The notes beneath the pieces were generated by a model, which made no database searches, was not told the origin of the DNA, and saw nothing but the letters and a program-made list of their open reading frames with translations. A stretch of 64,000 bases of DNA, taken from the NCBI GenBank assembly GCA_965248995.1, contig CBDFKY010000022.1:248001-312000 (forward strand). Reading direction: 5' to 3'. Of the stretch, positions 1-8,416 are shown piece by piece. The position numbers and the translations under genes were made by a program. How positions within the stretch are numbered: the first letter of the stretch is position 1; each line of letters starts with the position of its first letter. Origin of the DNA: CBDFKY01 sp965248995 (lineage in GTDB: Bacteria > Pseudomonadota > Alphaproteobacteria > Rickettsiales > UBA998).

Positions 1-830
1 AGCGGATCGTGCCGACGCTCAACATCAGCGAGCAGGAAATGTCCCGCGCCATCGAGCAGAACATGCAGGCGGAAAGCAAGGTGGAGGAAGTCAAGATCGC
101 CTCCCTGATCCTGGCGAATGCGCAAGGGACGGACGACGCGAAGACGAAAGCGCTGGCCGAACAGGTCGTCAAGGATCTGCGGGGCGGAGCGCGGTTCGAA
201 GCCGTGGCCCGCCAGCTGACCACTCCGCAGTTGACCACGATCAGCCCGACCTGGGTGCCGCTGCGTCAACTGAACAAGAACGTCGCCGCCATGATCGCGC
301 CGTTGACGCCGCCCGCCATCGCGGACCCGGTGCGTATCCCTGCAGGGTACCAGATCCTGCTGTTCGAGGAACGGCGCGTGACGCAGTTCGATACCAACGC
401 GGAAGGCATGTTCAAGGAAATCGTCCTGAACCTTCCCAATGACGCCGGGAAAAAAGAAGTGGACGTGCTGATGAGCATCGCCCGCGACGTACGCAAAAAC
501 GCCGGAAGCTGCGCCTCCAAAAACATCGCCGGGCTGGAGGAGTTGGACGGGCTGGATTTCAAGGTGGATTATACCCGCACCAGCTTCAACGAAATCTCCG
601 CCGAAGTGCTGCCGTTGGTACGGGGATTGAAAGTAGGAGAAACGTCCGAACCGTTCGCCACCCCGGAGGGCATCCGCCTGTTGCAGCTTTGTGAAAAGAC
701 AGTGCTTCCTGCGAAAGCGCCGGACCGCGACAAGCTGGAGCGCAAACTGAAAGCGGAAAAGTTCACGCTGGAATCCTTGAGGGCATTGCGTGATTTGAGA
801 CGGGACGCGTATATCGATATACGTATCTAA
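1..830 (+). CDS. surA: SurA-type periplasmic peptidyl-prolyl isomerase, C-terminal part
   Basis: SurA-like parvulin chaperone, which acts in the periplasm on folding of outer-membrane proteins. The frame is open to the left edge (codons begin at base 3), so the signal peptide and most of the N-terminal chaperone domain lie outside. About 276 residues remain. A first parvulin-like module covers roughly residues 28-125 (ILANAQGTDD, then GARFEAVARQLT). A second covers roughly 130-235 and ends in VGETSEPF...GIRLLQLCEK, a typical rotamase ending. The tail is charged and helical. The gene converges on a small minus-strand gene. The usual pdxA/ksgA neighbours are absent downstream. The family is clear; the exact paralogue (SurA versus another PpiC-type protein) is less certain. 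Confidence 0.8.
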   Translation, partial: RIVPTLNISEQEMSRAIEQNMQAESKVEEVKIASLILANAQGTDDAKTKALAEQVVKDLRGGARFEAVARQLTTPQLTTISPTWVPLRQLNKNVAAMIAPLTPPAIADPVRIPAGYQILLFEERRVTQFDTNAEGMFKEIVLNLPNDAGKKEVDVLMSIARDVRKNAGSCASKNIAGLEELDGLDFKVDYTRTSFNEISAEVLPLVRGLKVGETSEPFATPEGIRLLQLCEKTVLPAKAPDRDKLERKLKAEKFTLESLRALRDLRRDAYIDIRI

Positions 831-840
831 TCGTTAAATT

Positions 841-866
841 AAAAAAAACACTGTTTAAAACAGTGT
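841..866 (-). terminator. Rho-independent terminator of the small secreted-protein gene
   Basis: On the minus strand a 9-bp perfect stem (ACACTGTTT/AAACAGTGT, 848-866) is followed directly by a run of eight T. It begins two bases past the TAA of the gene at 868-1104. On the plus strand there is no T run after the hairpin, so it mainly serves the minus strand. Confidence 0.75.
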
Positions 867-867
867 G

Positions 868-1104
868 TTAACGTTTAAAATTTTCTACGCACCATGTTTC
901 TCCCTGATGGGGATTAGGGGCGTAGTATTTTACCGGCCTTCCACATCTTGCGATGCAGACGCTTTCTTGAAAAGCGTTATAGATCCGGTAGCTATCAAAC
1001 CTCAAGCATGTTATTGGCTGTTGTCGGGCGGAAACTGCCGAAATGCCAATAACAACTGGAGAAATGAAAGCAAGTGCGACGGTAAAGAAGCGTAAAGGTT
1101 TCAT
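868..1104 (-). CDS. Small secreted cysteine-containing protein, unknown function
   Basis: A 78-residue protein I do not recognise. It opens with a textbook signal peptide: MKPLRFF, a hydrophobic stretch to about residue 22, then a likely cleavage after AVSA. The mature part is about 52 residues with four cysteines (CLRF, SVCIARC, TWC) that could form two disulphides in the periplasm or outside. I chose the ATG at 1104 because it places the signal peptide at the N-terminus; the ribosome site there is weak, and an upstream start would add 11 residues. A strong terminator follows its stop codon, which supports a real transcript. The plus-strand reading of the same bases is less convincing. Confidence 0.6.
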   Translation of the reverse strand: MKPLRFFTVALAFISPVVIGISAVSARQQPITCLRFDSYRIYNAFQESVCIARCGRPVKYYAPNPHQGETWCVENFKR

Positions 1105-1296
1105 GGAACTGATGACTAAACAACGAACAGGTAACATAATTAAGTATTATTGGTACTTCGTCAAGATATTTTGAAGGTCATTAAAGGGAGATGCCTGATG
1201 ATACGTACGGGCGGCCGAAAACATTTCATTATCCAAGTATGAAAATATAGGTAACATACGCTTCAAAAATGCGCGGTTACAAAAAATCACTTATAG

Positions 1297-1327
1297 TGGT
1301 CGATAGGAAAACCATATATTTCGACCA
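1297..1327. repeat. Short inverted repeat downstream of gmk
   Basis: TGGTCGA and TCGACCA form a 7-bp perfect inverted repeat with a 17-nt spacer, about 30 bases past the gmk stop codon. There is no T run on the minus strand, so it is at best a weak transcript-end hairpin. The rest of 1105-1358 shows no gene I can support. Confidence 0.3.
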
Positions 1328-1358
1328 GTGAAGCATTTAAACGGCTGAAAGGCTAGAC

Positions 1359-2066
1359 TTAATACCCCAGTGTTTTCGCTTCCGTGAACAACCCGTCCAC
1401 GAATTCATGCAAGGTAGTCTGGCGCTGGCGGCGACGGCGCTCGGCATAAAGTATATGCGTGATGCGGGCGAGCGTCGCGTCCAGGTCCTTGTTGACCACC
1501 ACGTAATCATATTCGTTCCAGTGAGCGATTTCATTGGCCGCCCGCTCCATGCGGAAACGTACCGTTTCATCGCTGTCCGATGCACGATTGCGCAGGCGGG
1601 CTTCCAGTTCCCGCATGGAAGGAGGAAGGATGAAAATGCTTACCAGATCCTCCCGGCAGCATCCCGCCAGCTGATGGGTACCCTGCCAGTCGATGTCGAA
1701 CAGCACGTCGATGCCCGCATCCAGTGAATGATGGACGAACGCGGCGGGCGTCCCGTAGCTGTGATTGAACACGCGGGCATGTTCCAGCAACTCACCCTCT
1801 TTCGCCTGTTCGTCGAACTGGGCCTGGCTGGCGAAAAAATAATCCACCCCTTCCGTCTCACCGGAACGCGGAGGGCGCGTAGTGATGGAAGTAGACATCT
1901 TGATGCCGTTTTCCTGGGCGAGCAGGCGGCGGGAAAGCGTCGTTTTCCCGGCTCCCGACGGAGAGGAAAGCACGAACATGAACCCGCGGCGGAACCCACC
2001 CGTTTCGGTGGCCGGTTGATATATTTTTTTCTGCAGGTTCACGGCGTTTCTCACCCCAGTAGACAT
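1359..2066 (-). CDS. gmk: Guanylate kinase
   Basis: Phosphorylates GMP to GDP with ATP in the cytosol, an essential step of guanine nucleotide supply. The P-loop SSPSGAGKTT lies at about residues 34-43. It is followed by the GMP-binding region (STSITTRPPRSGE, then GVDYFF), DIDWQG, and the lid arginines (RLRNRASDS...RFRMERA). At 235 residues it is about 25-30 longer than usual at the N-terminus. The extra segment (MSTGVRNAVNLQKK...) is open but unconserved to my eye, so a later start at the Met before FVLSSPSG (near 1979) is possible. It stands alone, divergent from the gene at 2240, with a Zur-like operator in the shared upstream region. Confidence 0.95.
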   Translation of the reverse strand: MSTGVRNAVNLQKKIYQPATETGGFRRGFMFVLSSPSGAGKTTLSRRLLAQENGIKMSTSITTRPPRSGETEGVDYFFASQAQFDEQAKEGELLEHARVFNHSYGTPAAFVHHSLDAGIDVLFDIDWQGTHQLAGCCREDLVSIFILPPSMRELEARLRNRASDSDETVRFRMERAANEIAHWNEYDYVVVNKDLDATLARITHILYAERRRRQRQTTLHEFVDGLFTEAKTLGY

Positions 2067-2143
2067 AAGAGCATAGCATGGAAAAGTAAATATCTCTCTA
2101 ACCTAATAAGTGTCCTTCACGCTACAAAAGTCGCAACATTATT

Positions 2144-2158
2144 TGTTACATTGTAACA
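2144..2158. promoter_or_regulatory. Zur-like 15-bp operator upstream of the FAD-binding protein gene
   Basis: TGTTACA-T-TGTAACA is a perfect palindrome with a single central base, 82 bases before the ATG at 2240. Three more copies of the same design lie before the gene at 3847. The shape matches my memory of the enterobacterial Zur box core (TGTTATA-N-TATAACA). The protein that binds it is not in this window. Confidence 0.6.
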
Positions 2159-2239
2159 TTGGAATGGACCTCGCTTCTAAGGCGTTCTATAGTGCACGGG
2201 TTAATAGGCTTTCAGTCATTTTTACCTTCAGGTGAGTCA

Positions 2240-3676
2240 ATGCATAAAATAATGGGCATCGTCGGAGACGGCCCTGCTTCGTTAGCGGTACTCGTACAGC
2301 TATACGCACGGAAAAAATCCGGCATCCACATACTGCTGTTCAGTAAGGCGAGACTATCGAAAGATACCTTTCTGCCTGATCAACAGCGGCAACGGATCAG
2401 GCGCCTGTGTTCCTGCGGGGTCGATGGTGCGCATCTGATCGGTGCCGGCACCGTATGGCACCCTGCCGATCCTGCGACCTATACGGTAAACGGCGATCAT
2501 CGCTGCGAAGCCATGCAGGGTCTGTCTTTTCCTTCCTATACCGACTGGCTGCGATGGCTGCCGGTTCGATGGATGATACGCTTTCTCTATCCCGAATGGC
2601 TGGCGGAACATCCCGGTTTCTGGAATGATCCGAACGCCACCAGTCCCCGCGGACTGGTCGGGCTCTGGCTGCATGGTCAGTTCCTATGGGTACGTTTCCT
2701 GCTTTTCTGGCGCGGCGTTACGATACATGTCGTCAAGACAAGGGAAGGCGTGCGCAATGTGGAACTGGACCGGAATTATCAGATTCAGGCAGGAGAAAAA
2801 TGCTTTTGCGTGAATATTCTGGTGATCGCATCGGGCAATCGCTTCGGTATGATGAAAAATACCATGGCGTGCTATCCGTCGGAGAACTGGAGCAATCAGT
2901 TGCATGAGCGCACGGTGGCCATTTATGGTGCCGGGCCTTCCGCGATCGAGACTGCGTTCCACGCCCTCGATTCAGGAGCGGGCATCGTGCACTTGCTTAC
3001 TCGTACAGGCTATGCAAGACTGCCGCAATTGTGGGATAAGGTGACATATACACCGCTTTATTTCACCGAAGTGAACATAAGTGATACGCCGACCGCGCAG
3101 TATGCCTCAGGGTTGCTGCATCGGGAATGGCGGCATTTTTGTGCGGGTCTAGACGTACATGTTGATCTGGATGATTTTCTGCACATGGAAGATTATCTTT
3201 GTTTTATGCAGGATGTTTTCAAGAGCGTCGAGCAGGAGGGATACCGTCCTGAGTTGCGTTTTTTCGTGGCGATGGGTATGTTTTTCACCAGACTGCTCGA
3301 GGGCAAACGGGAAGAAATTTTTCCCGAATCGGAATGGGAAGCGGTGGCGGAACTGTCTAACCGTTATCGCTACCTGTTTGAAACCATTTCCTTATCGGCT
3401 GCGAAACGATTGATCAAGGAAGTGGAAACCGGTAAGATCAGATTGAATCTTACAAATACTTGCGAGGCAAAGGGTGCTATCCGCATCAGTGCTGCCGGGT
3501 TAGACAACGCTCCTCCCGGTTTCCTGAAACCGCTCGTGGAAGCAGGCCAAATCCACCGGTTTTCCGCCGCTAATAACGGCATGAAAATCCATGCGGATGA
3601 TATTGCTTACGTAGGCGGACAAAGCCTTGGCTCGGCCTCCCGCGCAGCGGCAAAAGCGGTGGCGCTGCTTTTTTAA
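2240..3676 (+). CDS. FAD/NAD(P)-binding oxidoreductase of the YdhS/NAD_binding_9 type
   Basis: A 478-residue protein with an N-terminal dinucleotide fold (GIVGDGPASLAV, residues ~4-15) and a second Rossmann motif near residue 230 (VAIYGAGPSAIETAF). This is the layout of the two-domain flavin-dependent YdhS/ornithine monooxygenase-like group. The substrate is unknown. I chose the ATG at 2240 because it starts just before the FAD motif and has AGGTGAG seven bases upstream; the frame is open further back but the extra residues look non-coding. A Zur-like operator precedes it and a strong terminator follows, so it is a single-gene unit. Its operator is shared with the gene at 3847, which suggests a common regulator and perhaps a role in metal starvation (inference). 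Confidence 0.7.
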   Translation: MHKIMGIVGDGPASLAVLVQLYARKKSGIHILLFSKARLSKDTFLPDQQRQRIRRLCSCGVDGAHLIGAGTVWHPADPATYTVNGDHRCEAMQGLSFPSYTDWLRWLPVRWMIRFLYPEWLAEHPGFWNDPNATSPRGLVGLWLHGQFLWVRFLLFWRGVTIHVVKTREGVRNVELDRNYQIQAGEKCFCVNILVIASGNRFGMMKNTMACYPSENWSNQLHERTVAIYGAGPSAIETAFHALDSGAGIVHLLTRTGYARLPQLWDKVTYTPLYFTEVNISDTPTAQYASGLLHREWRHFCAGLDVHVDLDDFLHMEDYLCFMQDVFKSVEQEGYRPELRFFVAMGMFFTRLLEGKREEIFPESEWEAVAELSNRYRYLFETISLSAAKRLIKEVETGKIRLNLTNTCEAKGAIRISAAGLDNAPPGFLKPLVEAGQIHRFSAANNGMKIHADDIAYVGGQSLGSASRAAAKAVALLF

Positions 3677-3688
3677 TCGCATCGATCA

Positions 3689-3716
3689 GGGGTATGTTAT
3701 GCATACCCCTTTTTTA
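3689..3716 (+). terminator. Rho-independent terminator
   Basis: GGGGTATG, loop TTATG, CATACCCC, then seven T. The 8-bp perfect stem lies 12 bases past the stop of the FAD-binding protein gene. Confidence 0.9.
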
Positions 3717-3730
3717 TTGCCATTCTCATT

Positions 3731-3745
3731 TGTTACACTATAACA
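3731..3745. promoter_or_regulatory. Zur-like operator, distal copy
   Basis: TGTTACA-C-TATAACA, one mismatch between the half-sites. It is the first of three tandem sites before the gene at 3847; its centre is 33 bp (about three helical turns) from the next site, so bound dimers would face the same side of the helix. Confidence 0.6.
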
Positions 3746-3763
3746 AATCCCGTGAAGTCGTTT

Positions 3764-3778
3764 TGTTATAGTGTAACA
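3764..3778. promoter_or_regulatory. Zur-like operator, middle copy
   Basis: TGTTATA-G-TGTAACA, one mismatch between half-sites. Same 7-1-7 design as the sites at 2144 and 3731. Confidence 0.6.
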
Positions 3779-3780
3779 TT

Positions 3781-3795
3781 CGTTACGCTGTCACA
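3781..3795. promoter_or_regulatory. Weak Zur-like operator, proximal copy
   Basis: CGTTACG-C-TGTCACA has the same spacing with several mismatches. Its centre is 17 bp from the middle site, so it may be a low-affinity secondary site. Confidence 0.35.
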
Positions 3796-3846
3796 TACCT
3801 TCATAATGTTTCGACATTGTCTTTTATCTGATTCGGAGGAATCACT

Positions 3847-4488
3847 ATGGTCACTTTGACTGCAAATCGCTCCATTGTGCTTGTTCATCCCCATGCCGAA
3901 AAACTGGAACATGTGTTTCAGCGTTTTCTTCAGGAGGCAGAAGGTAAACTTCTTGAAACCGATGCCCAGGCAGCGGTGGAGTTTTACCGGAAAGACTGGC
4001 AGCTGGATGCGTATCCCGATTGGAACGATCTGCTGCGAAATGCGGTTGCACCCAGGGCGGAAGCCGAACGTGTCATTGCATTCGTGCGGGAACTGTTCGA
4101 CGAGTTTGGATACTGGATGCCGGCGAGTTTTTACCAGTCTCTGCTTGAACCCATCGGACGCAATTCAATCTTTGAACCCGTCTATCTGGTTTTCGAGCAC
4201 AGACTGAAAAATGTAGCCCGCCAGCATGATGCGTCCTATCACGGGTTGAACGTGCTGAAGGTCAACGCCGTACTGCAAACTATTGCAGCCAAGCAAGGGT
4301 TATACTTCGTGCATGGCTGCAACTGCGGCTGCCATTTTTCCGATCTCGGAGAAAATAGCGGTCCCAGCTTTCGCTTGAATTCTCAGGCGGAGTTTGCGGA
4401 AACCGCATGGGCATTCAGCTTACGGGTATTGAACGAATACATGCTCTTTGCCCATAATATCGCTATCCGGGAACTTATTGCCTGCTGA
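3847..4488 (+). CDS. Uncharacterised protein with a HGCNCGCH metal-ligand motif
   Basis: 213 residues, no signal peptide or membrane segment, not recognised. The N-terminal three quarters look helical and globular. Near residue 156 it has a cluster HGCNCGCHF, with three cysteines and two histidines within eight residues, which would suit a metal site. It ends ...IAIRELIAC. The start is well supported by GGAGGA at 3835-3840. The gene is preceded by three tandem Zur-like operators and followed by a strong terminator, so it is monocistronic. The operators and Cys/His cluster together suggest a zinc-responsive protein, for example a metal-binding or metal-handling factor; this is inference and no enzyme family is claimed. 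Confidence 0.7.
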   Translation: MVTLTANRSIVLVHPHAEKLEHVFQRFLQEAEGKLLETDAQAAVEFYRKDWQLDAYPDWNDLLRNAVAPRAEAERVIAFVRELFDEFGYWMPASFYQSLLEPIGRNSIFEPVYLVFEHRLKNVARQHDASYHGLNVLKVNAVLQTIAAKQGLYFVHGCNCGCHFSDLGENSGPSFRLNSQAEFAETAWAFSLRVLNEYMLFAHNIAIRELIAC

Positions 4489-4530
4489 TTGGGCGTAATT
4501 TTTCCGGTAAATAATCACGTTCAAATACAG

Positions 4531-4555
4531 GGAAGCCTCCGGGCTTCCTTTTTTT
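4531..4555 (+). terminator. Rho-independent terminator
   Basis: GGAAGCC, loop TCCG, GGCTTCC, then seven T, 43 bases past the stop of the gene at 3847. The T run overlaps the last codon of the convergent parC. Confidence 0.9.
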
Positions 4556-6776
4556 ATCGGAATTTATTGGTGCGCGGAAAGCCGACCGGCGGAAACTTGC
4601 CCACGCCGCCGCGCTTGCCTGTCCAGGTAGTCAGGTCCTGTTCGGTACGCATACGGTTCCCCAGATTCCAGCTCAGTCCGTCGGCCAGCCGGAACGTGAG
4701 AATATCGGAAACGCCGCCGTCCTTGTAACGCTGCAGGATCGCTCCCTGTCCCCGAGCGATTTCCGGTATCTCTTCCACCGGAAAGAGCAGCAGCTTGCGA
4801 TTCTCACCGATGATGGCCACCATATCCCCGTTCACCTGCCGGCAGGAATGAACCTTTTCACCCTTGCCGACGGTGAAGACCTGCTTGCCCGCTTTGGTGG
4901 CGCTCAAACTGTTGGCTGTATCGATAATGCAGCCTTTACCGCCTGCCGAAACCAGCAGTAATTTGATACCGGGTGCGTAGACGAACACGGAAATGATGCG
5001 GTCTTCGGGGGCGAGGTCGATCATCAGGCGCAGTGGTTCCCCTGCGGTGTTTCCTCGTGGAAGGCTGTCGCCCAGCAGGGTATAGAATCGCCCGCTGTCG
5101 GAGACCAGCAGGATCTGGTCGGTGGTTTTCGCCTCCAGTATGACGGAAACCGCGTCACCGTCTTTCAGTTTGGTGTCGCCTACCTCCTTCTGATGCCCTT
5201 TGAGCGCCTTGATCCATTCCTTTTGCGTCAGGATGATCGTGATCGGCTCTTTCTCGATAAACGCCTCGGCACTGATTTCCAGCGGCGTTACGCGTTCGTG
5301 CAGGATGGTGGTGCGACGTTTGCCGAGCGGCGTATGTTTGCCGAACTGCTTTTTCACCGCCTCCATATGCGTGCGGATGACTTTCTGCGCGACCGCGGGA
5401 TCGCTCAGCACCGCTTCCAGTTCCTGCTTTTCCTTGAGCAGTTCCGCCTGTTCCCGCTTGATCTCGATTTCCTCCAGCTTGCGCAGCGAGCGAAGCCGGA
5501 TATTCAGAATGGCTTCCGCCTGCGGGTCCGTGATGGAAAAACGGGCCATCATCACTTCTTTGGGGCGGTCTTCTTCACGGATAATGGCGATCACCTCATC
5601 CAGGTTCAGGTAGGCGATCAGCAGGCCACCCAGCACTTCGAGGCGACGGTTGATATGGCCCAGCCGATGGGCCGCCTTGCGGGCCAGCACCTGGTAGCGA
5701 TGGGCCAGATACTCCTGCAAACAGGCTTTCAGTGACAGCACGTTCGGAGCACAAAGCGCGTTCAGGACGTTGAGGTTCATCGCGTAGCGGATTTCCAGAT
5801 CCGTAGTCTTATAGAGCGATTCCATCAGAAGCTCGGGCGGTGTGGCGCGGGTTTTGGGCTCGAAGACGATCCGCACGTCCTCCGCCGATTCATCGCGCAG
5901 GTCCGCCAGCAGCGGCAGTTTCTTGTTTTTGAACAGGTCGGCGATTTTCTCGATCAGGCGGGATTTGGAAATCTGGTACGGGATTTCATTCACCACGATC
6001 TGGTAAGTCCCGCGGGCCAACTCTTCCTTATGCCATCGTGCCCGTAGCCGGACCGTGCCTCGCCCCTGAGCGTACACTTCCGCCAGCGTTTCGGCGGATT
6101 CCATGATGATGCCGCCCGTCGGAAAATCGGGCCCCGCGACATATTGCATCAATTCTCCGGTCGTCGCTTCCGGATGGGCGAGCAGATGCAGCAGCGCATC
6201 CATCAGCTCCTCCAGGTTATGTGGCGGAATATTGGTCGCCATACCGACCGCGATGCCCTCCGAGCCGTTGGCGAGCAGGTTGGGAACATACGCGGGCATG
6301 ACTACCGGCTCGGTTTCCTGCCCGTCATACGTATCGCGGAAATCCACGGTATCCGAGTCGATATCTTCCAGCAGCGCCATCGCATAAGGCGTCAGCCGGG
6401 CTTCGGTATACCGCATCGCGGCGGCGTTGTCCCCGTCGATACTGCCGAAATTTCCCTGACCTTCCACCAGCGGGTAGCGCACCGCGAAGGATTGCGCCAG
6501 CCGCACCAGCGCGTCATAGACGGAAGTGTCGCCGTGCGGATGGTATTTACCGATGACGTCCCCCACCACCCGCGCGCATTTCTTGAAACCGACATCGGGT
6601 GAGAGTTTCAGCCGCAGCATGGCGTAGAGCAGGCGGCGGTGGACGGGCTTCAGCCCGTCGCGTACGTCCGGCAGGGAGCGCGACGTGATCGTCGACATCG
6701 CGTAGGCGAAATAACGCTCGGAAAGGGCGTCTTTGAAGGTAACATCAAGAATAGTGCTCTGGCTTGCCGTCGACAT
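4554..6776 (-). CDS. parC: DNA topoisomerase IV subunit A
   Basis: Breakage-reunion subunit of topoisomerase IV, which unlinks daughter chromosomes together with ParE (53068-55053, opposite strand, about 46 kb away). 740 residues. The N-terminal winged-helix/CAP domain carries GLKPVHRRLLYAM and YHPHGDTSVYDALVR. The active-site tyrosine is in AAMRYTEARL (near residue 120). The C-terminal part is a short beta-pinwheel set (SDSGRFYTL..., GKGCIID...), and GyrA-box repeats are not obvious. The protein ends in a basic region (WTGKRGGVGKFPP). The length and KYHPHGD context fit alphaproteobacterial ParC better than GyrA. It follows the VirB6-like gene on the same strand after 43 bases. Confidence 0.95.
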   Translation of the reverse strand: MSTASQSTILDVTFKDALSERYFAYAMSTITSRSLPDVRDGLKPVHRRLLYAMLRLKLSPDVGFKKCARVVGDVIGKYHPHGDTSVYDALVRLAQSFAVRYPLVEGQGNFGSIDGDNAAAMRYTEARLTPYAMALLEDIDSDTVDFRDTYDGQETEPVVMPAYVPNLLANGSEGIAVGMATNIPPHNLEELMDALLHLLAHPEATTGELMQYVAGPDFPTGGIIMESAETLAEVYAQGRGTVRLRARWHKEELARGTYQIVVNEIPYQISKSRLIEKIADLFKNKKLPLLADLRDESAEDVRIVFEPKTRATPPELLMESLYKTTDLEIRYAMNLNVLNALCAPNVLSLKACLQEYLAHRYQVLARKAAHRLGHINRRLEVLGGLLIAYLNLDEVIAIIREEDRPKEVMMARFSITDPQAEAILNIRLRSLRKLEEIEIKREQAELLKEKQELEAVLSDPAVAQKVIRTHMEAVKKQFGKHTPLGKRRTTILHERVTPLEISAEAFIEKEPITIILTQKEWIKALKGHQKEVGDTKLKDGDAVSVILEAKTTDQILLVSDSGRFYTLLGDSLPRGNTAGEPLRLMIDLAPEDRIISVFVYAPGIKLLLVSAGGKGCIIDTANSLSATKAGKQVFTVGKGEKVHSCRQVNGDMVAIIGENRKLLLFPVEEIPEIARGQGAILQRYKDGGVSDILTFRLADGLSWNLGNRMRTEQDLTTWTGKRGGVGKFPPVGFPRTNKFR

Positions 6777-6819
6777 ACCTGCCGGTATGACTCAAAAACC
6801 GGCAGGGCGCAAGTGCGGG

Positions 6820-8142
6820 TTACCTTCGTCCGCCGATCAGGGTGCTCGTCGCGTTCTTCACCGCGGTACTGGCCCCCGTCAACGCCCCTCCCTTCGTATC
6901 CCTGAAGGACCTGAGCGCCGCGCTTCCCGCCGTACCCAGCCGGTCGACTCCCGGCAGCTTGCCGTTGAATCCCGGTGCATACGGTACGTTGGTCAGGTAT
7001 TTGGCGACATCCGGCGCGGCTTTCAGGATGGTCTCCACCAGATACGCCATCACCGCCAGAATGATCAGCTCCTTACCCACCCAGTTGATGAAGCCCCCGA
7101 CACCGCCCACCTGTACGTTGGTCGGCGAAATGCCGTTGCCGCGGCAGGTATCCGGCTGCGTGACCGAACCGAGCGCGTTGGAGGCGCAAAGCGTACACCA
7201 GTTATCGAAATCCATCCGCTGTCCGTCATGGAACGCCACCTTGTTATAGGGCTGGACGACGTTGACCACGCCTTTCAGTTTCGCTTCCCACGGCAGGGAA
7301 AGCACCACGGCGATGAAGCTGAAGACGATGAAAATCTGTACGGCGAACGCGATCAGGTAGGAGAGCCATTTTTCGAAGTAGCTGCGCGTGAATTTGAACA
7401 GCGCGAATCCGAAGAAGAGCGGGGCGAGGGTGGTGAGGAACATGATCCCCGTCATCGATACGAGGTACCCCAGCACGGTGCGCACGAACACCATGATCAG
7501 CTGGATCAGCAGGTACATGGCCACGGCGAAGACCGGCGGCATGGTCATCGCCAAGCCGAACAGCAGTGCGAGTACGTCGTTCTTGCAATCCTTGGCGGTG
7601 TTCGCCTCATCCTGAAGTTTCAGGAAATCATAGAGTTTCTGGTCCATCCACTCGAAAATCCCGGCCACCGAGCCTTGCGGGGCGAGCGTCGCCACCGTGG
7701 TATCCACCGTCTGGCGCATGAATCCGATCAACCCTTTGTATAAGATGTCGATCATGAGTTGCGGATACATGGCGAAGCCGGTGATCAGGGCGATTTTCGC
7801 CAGCATCATCATGATGTCCTTCACCGTGAACGGCAGCATTCCCATGCCGAACGTCACGCCGCCGAAAATCACGAACAGAGTCAGCGCCGCGAAAAACGGC
7901 TGCCGGAAATAATCCAGCATGGCGACATAGAGCGAGGAGAGGATCTGGTCGACGATCTGCTGGTAACTGCAGACGAAGCCCGAGAACAGATGTTCCAGCC
8001 CCGGACCCTGGCAATTGGCGATATCACCCGAATAAAGAGACACCACCTGCTGCGCGTTCGCGGGCAGGACCATGAGAAGAAAGGCCGCCAGCGCCAGTCC
8101 GAACATGCGGTAATAAGAAAAGGAAAGCTGTTGATTCATCAT
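6820..8142 (-). CDS. VirB6/TrbL-family type IV secretion channel protein
   Basis: Polytopic inner-membrane protein related to VirB6/TrbL, the central channel component of type IV secretion systems. 440 residues. It has a signal-peptide-like start (LALAAFLLMVLPANAQ), a periplasmic stretch with Cys (CQGPGLEHLF...VCSYQQIVDQ), then about six hydrophobic helices: ~79-100, 105-130, 190-215, 220-250, 262-285 and 350-370. The C-terminus is hydrophilic and rich in Gly, Ala and Thr. No other type IV secretion gene is in this window, so it is solitary here. A GC-rich 8-bp stem (6778-6806) lies between its stop and the parC start; it lacks a T run and may only attenuate read-through into parC. Confidence 0.75.
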   Translation of the reverse strand: MMNQQLSFSYYRMFGLALAAFLLMVLPANAQQVVSLYSGDIANCQGPGLEHLFSGFVCSYQQIVDQILSSLYVAMLDYFRQPFFAALTLFVIFGGVTFGMGMLPFTVKDIMMMLAKIALITGFAMYPQLMIDILYKGLIGFMRQTVDTTVATLAPQGSVAGIFEWMDQKLYDFLKLQDEANTAKDCKNDVLALLFGLAMTMPPVFAVAMYLLIQLIMVFVRTVLGYLVSMTGIMFLTTLAPLFFGFALFKFTRSYFEKWLSYLIAFAVQIFIVFSFIAVVLSLPWEAKLKGVVNVVQPYNKVAFHDGQRMDFDNWCTLCASNALGSVTQPDTCRGNGISPTNVQVGGVGGFINWVGKELIILAVMAYLVETILKAAPDVAKYLTNVPYAPGFNGKLPGVDRLGTAGSAALRSFRDTKGGALTGASTAVKNATSTLIGGRR

Positions 8143-8416
8143 GCGAACACACGTAAAAAGTGGTGAGAAAGGAAATGCATCAGATAGAATATTGAGTGAT
8201 TTTACTCTCTTTTTACTCTAAATGCACGCTATTTTCTATAGCAATACTAATATTTATTTACTATTTATTTACGACTATCTTTTTTCCTTTTCCGTAAAAC
8301 TTCTCTGTTTTATTCAACCTAGCGCATTTTGGTTAATCTTTCATGAGAGTTTGACCTCCCTACCGTCCGGTATTCTATATATATTTTTTTTCATTGAACC
8401 GCTGCGGTATATAAAT

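Noticed and set aside
865..1095. Plus-strand small frame opposite the secreted Cys protein
   Set aside because: No ribosome site and no signal; the minus-strand frame has a signal peptide and terminator.
6778..6806. Hairpin CCTGCCGG/CCGGCAGG between the VirB6-like gene and parC as a terminator
   Set aside because: The stem is good but the T residues lie in the loop and none follow the stem on the minus strand.
8222..8416. Extended N-terminus of the GT2 gene
   Set aside because: The extra 65 residues are AT-rich, hydrophobic and unlike the family; ATG 8417 gives the normal GT2 opening.
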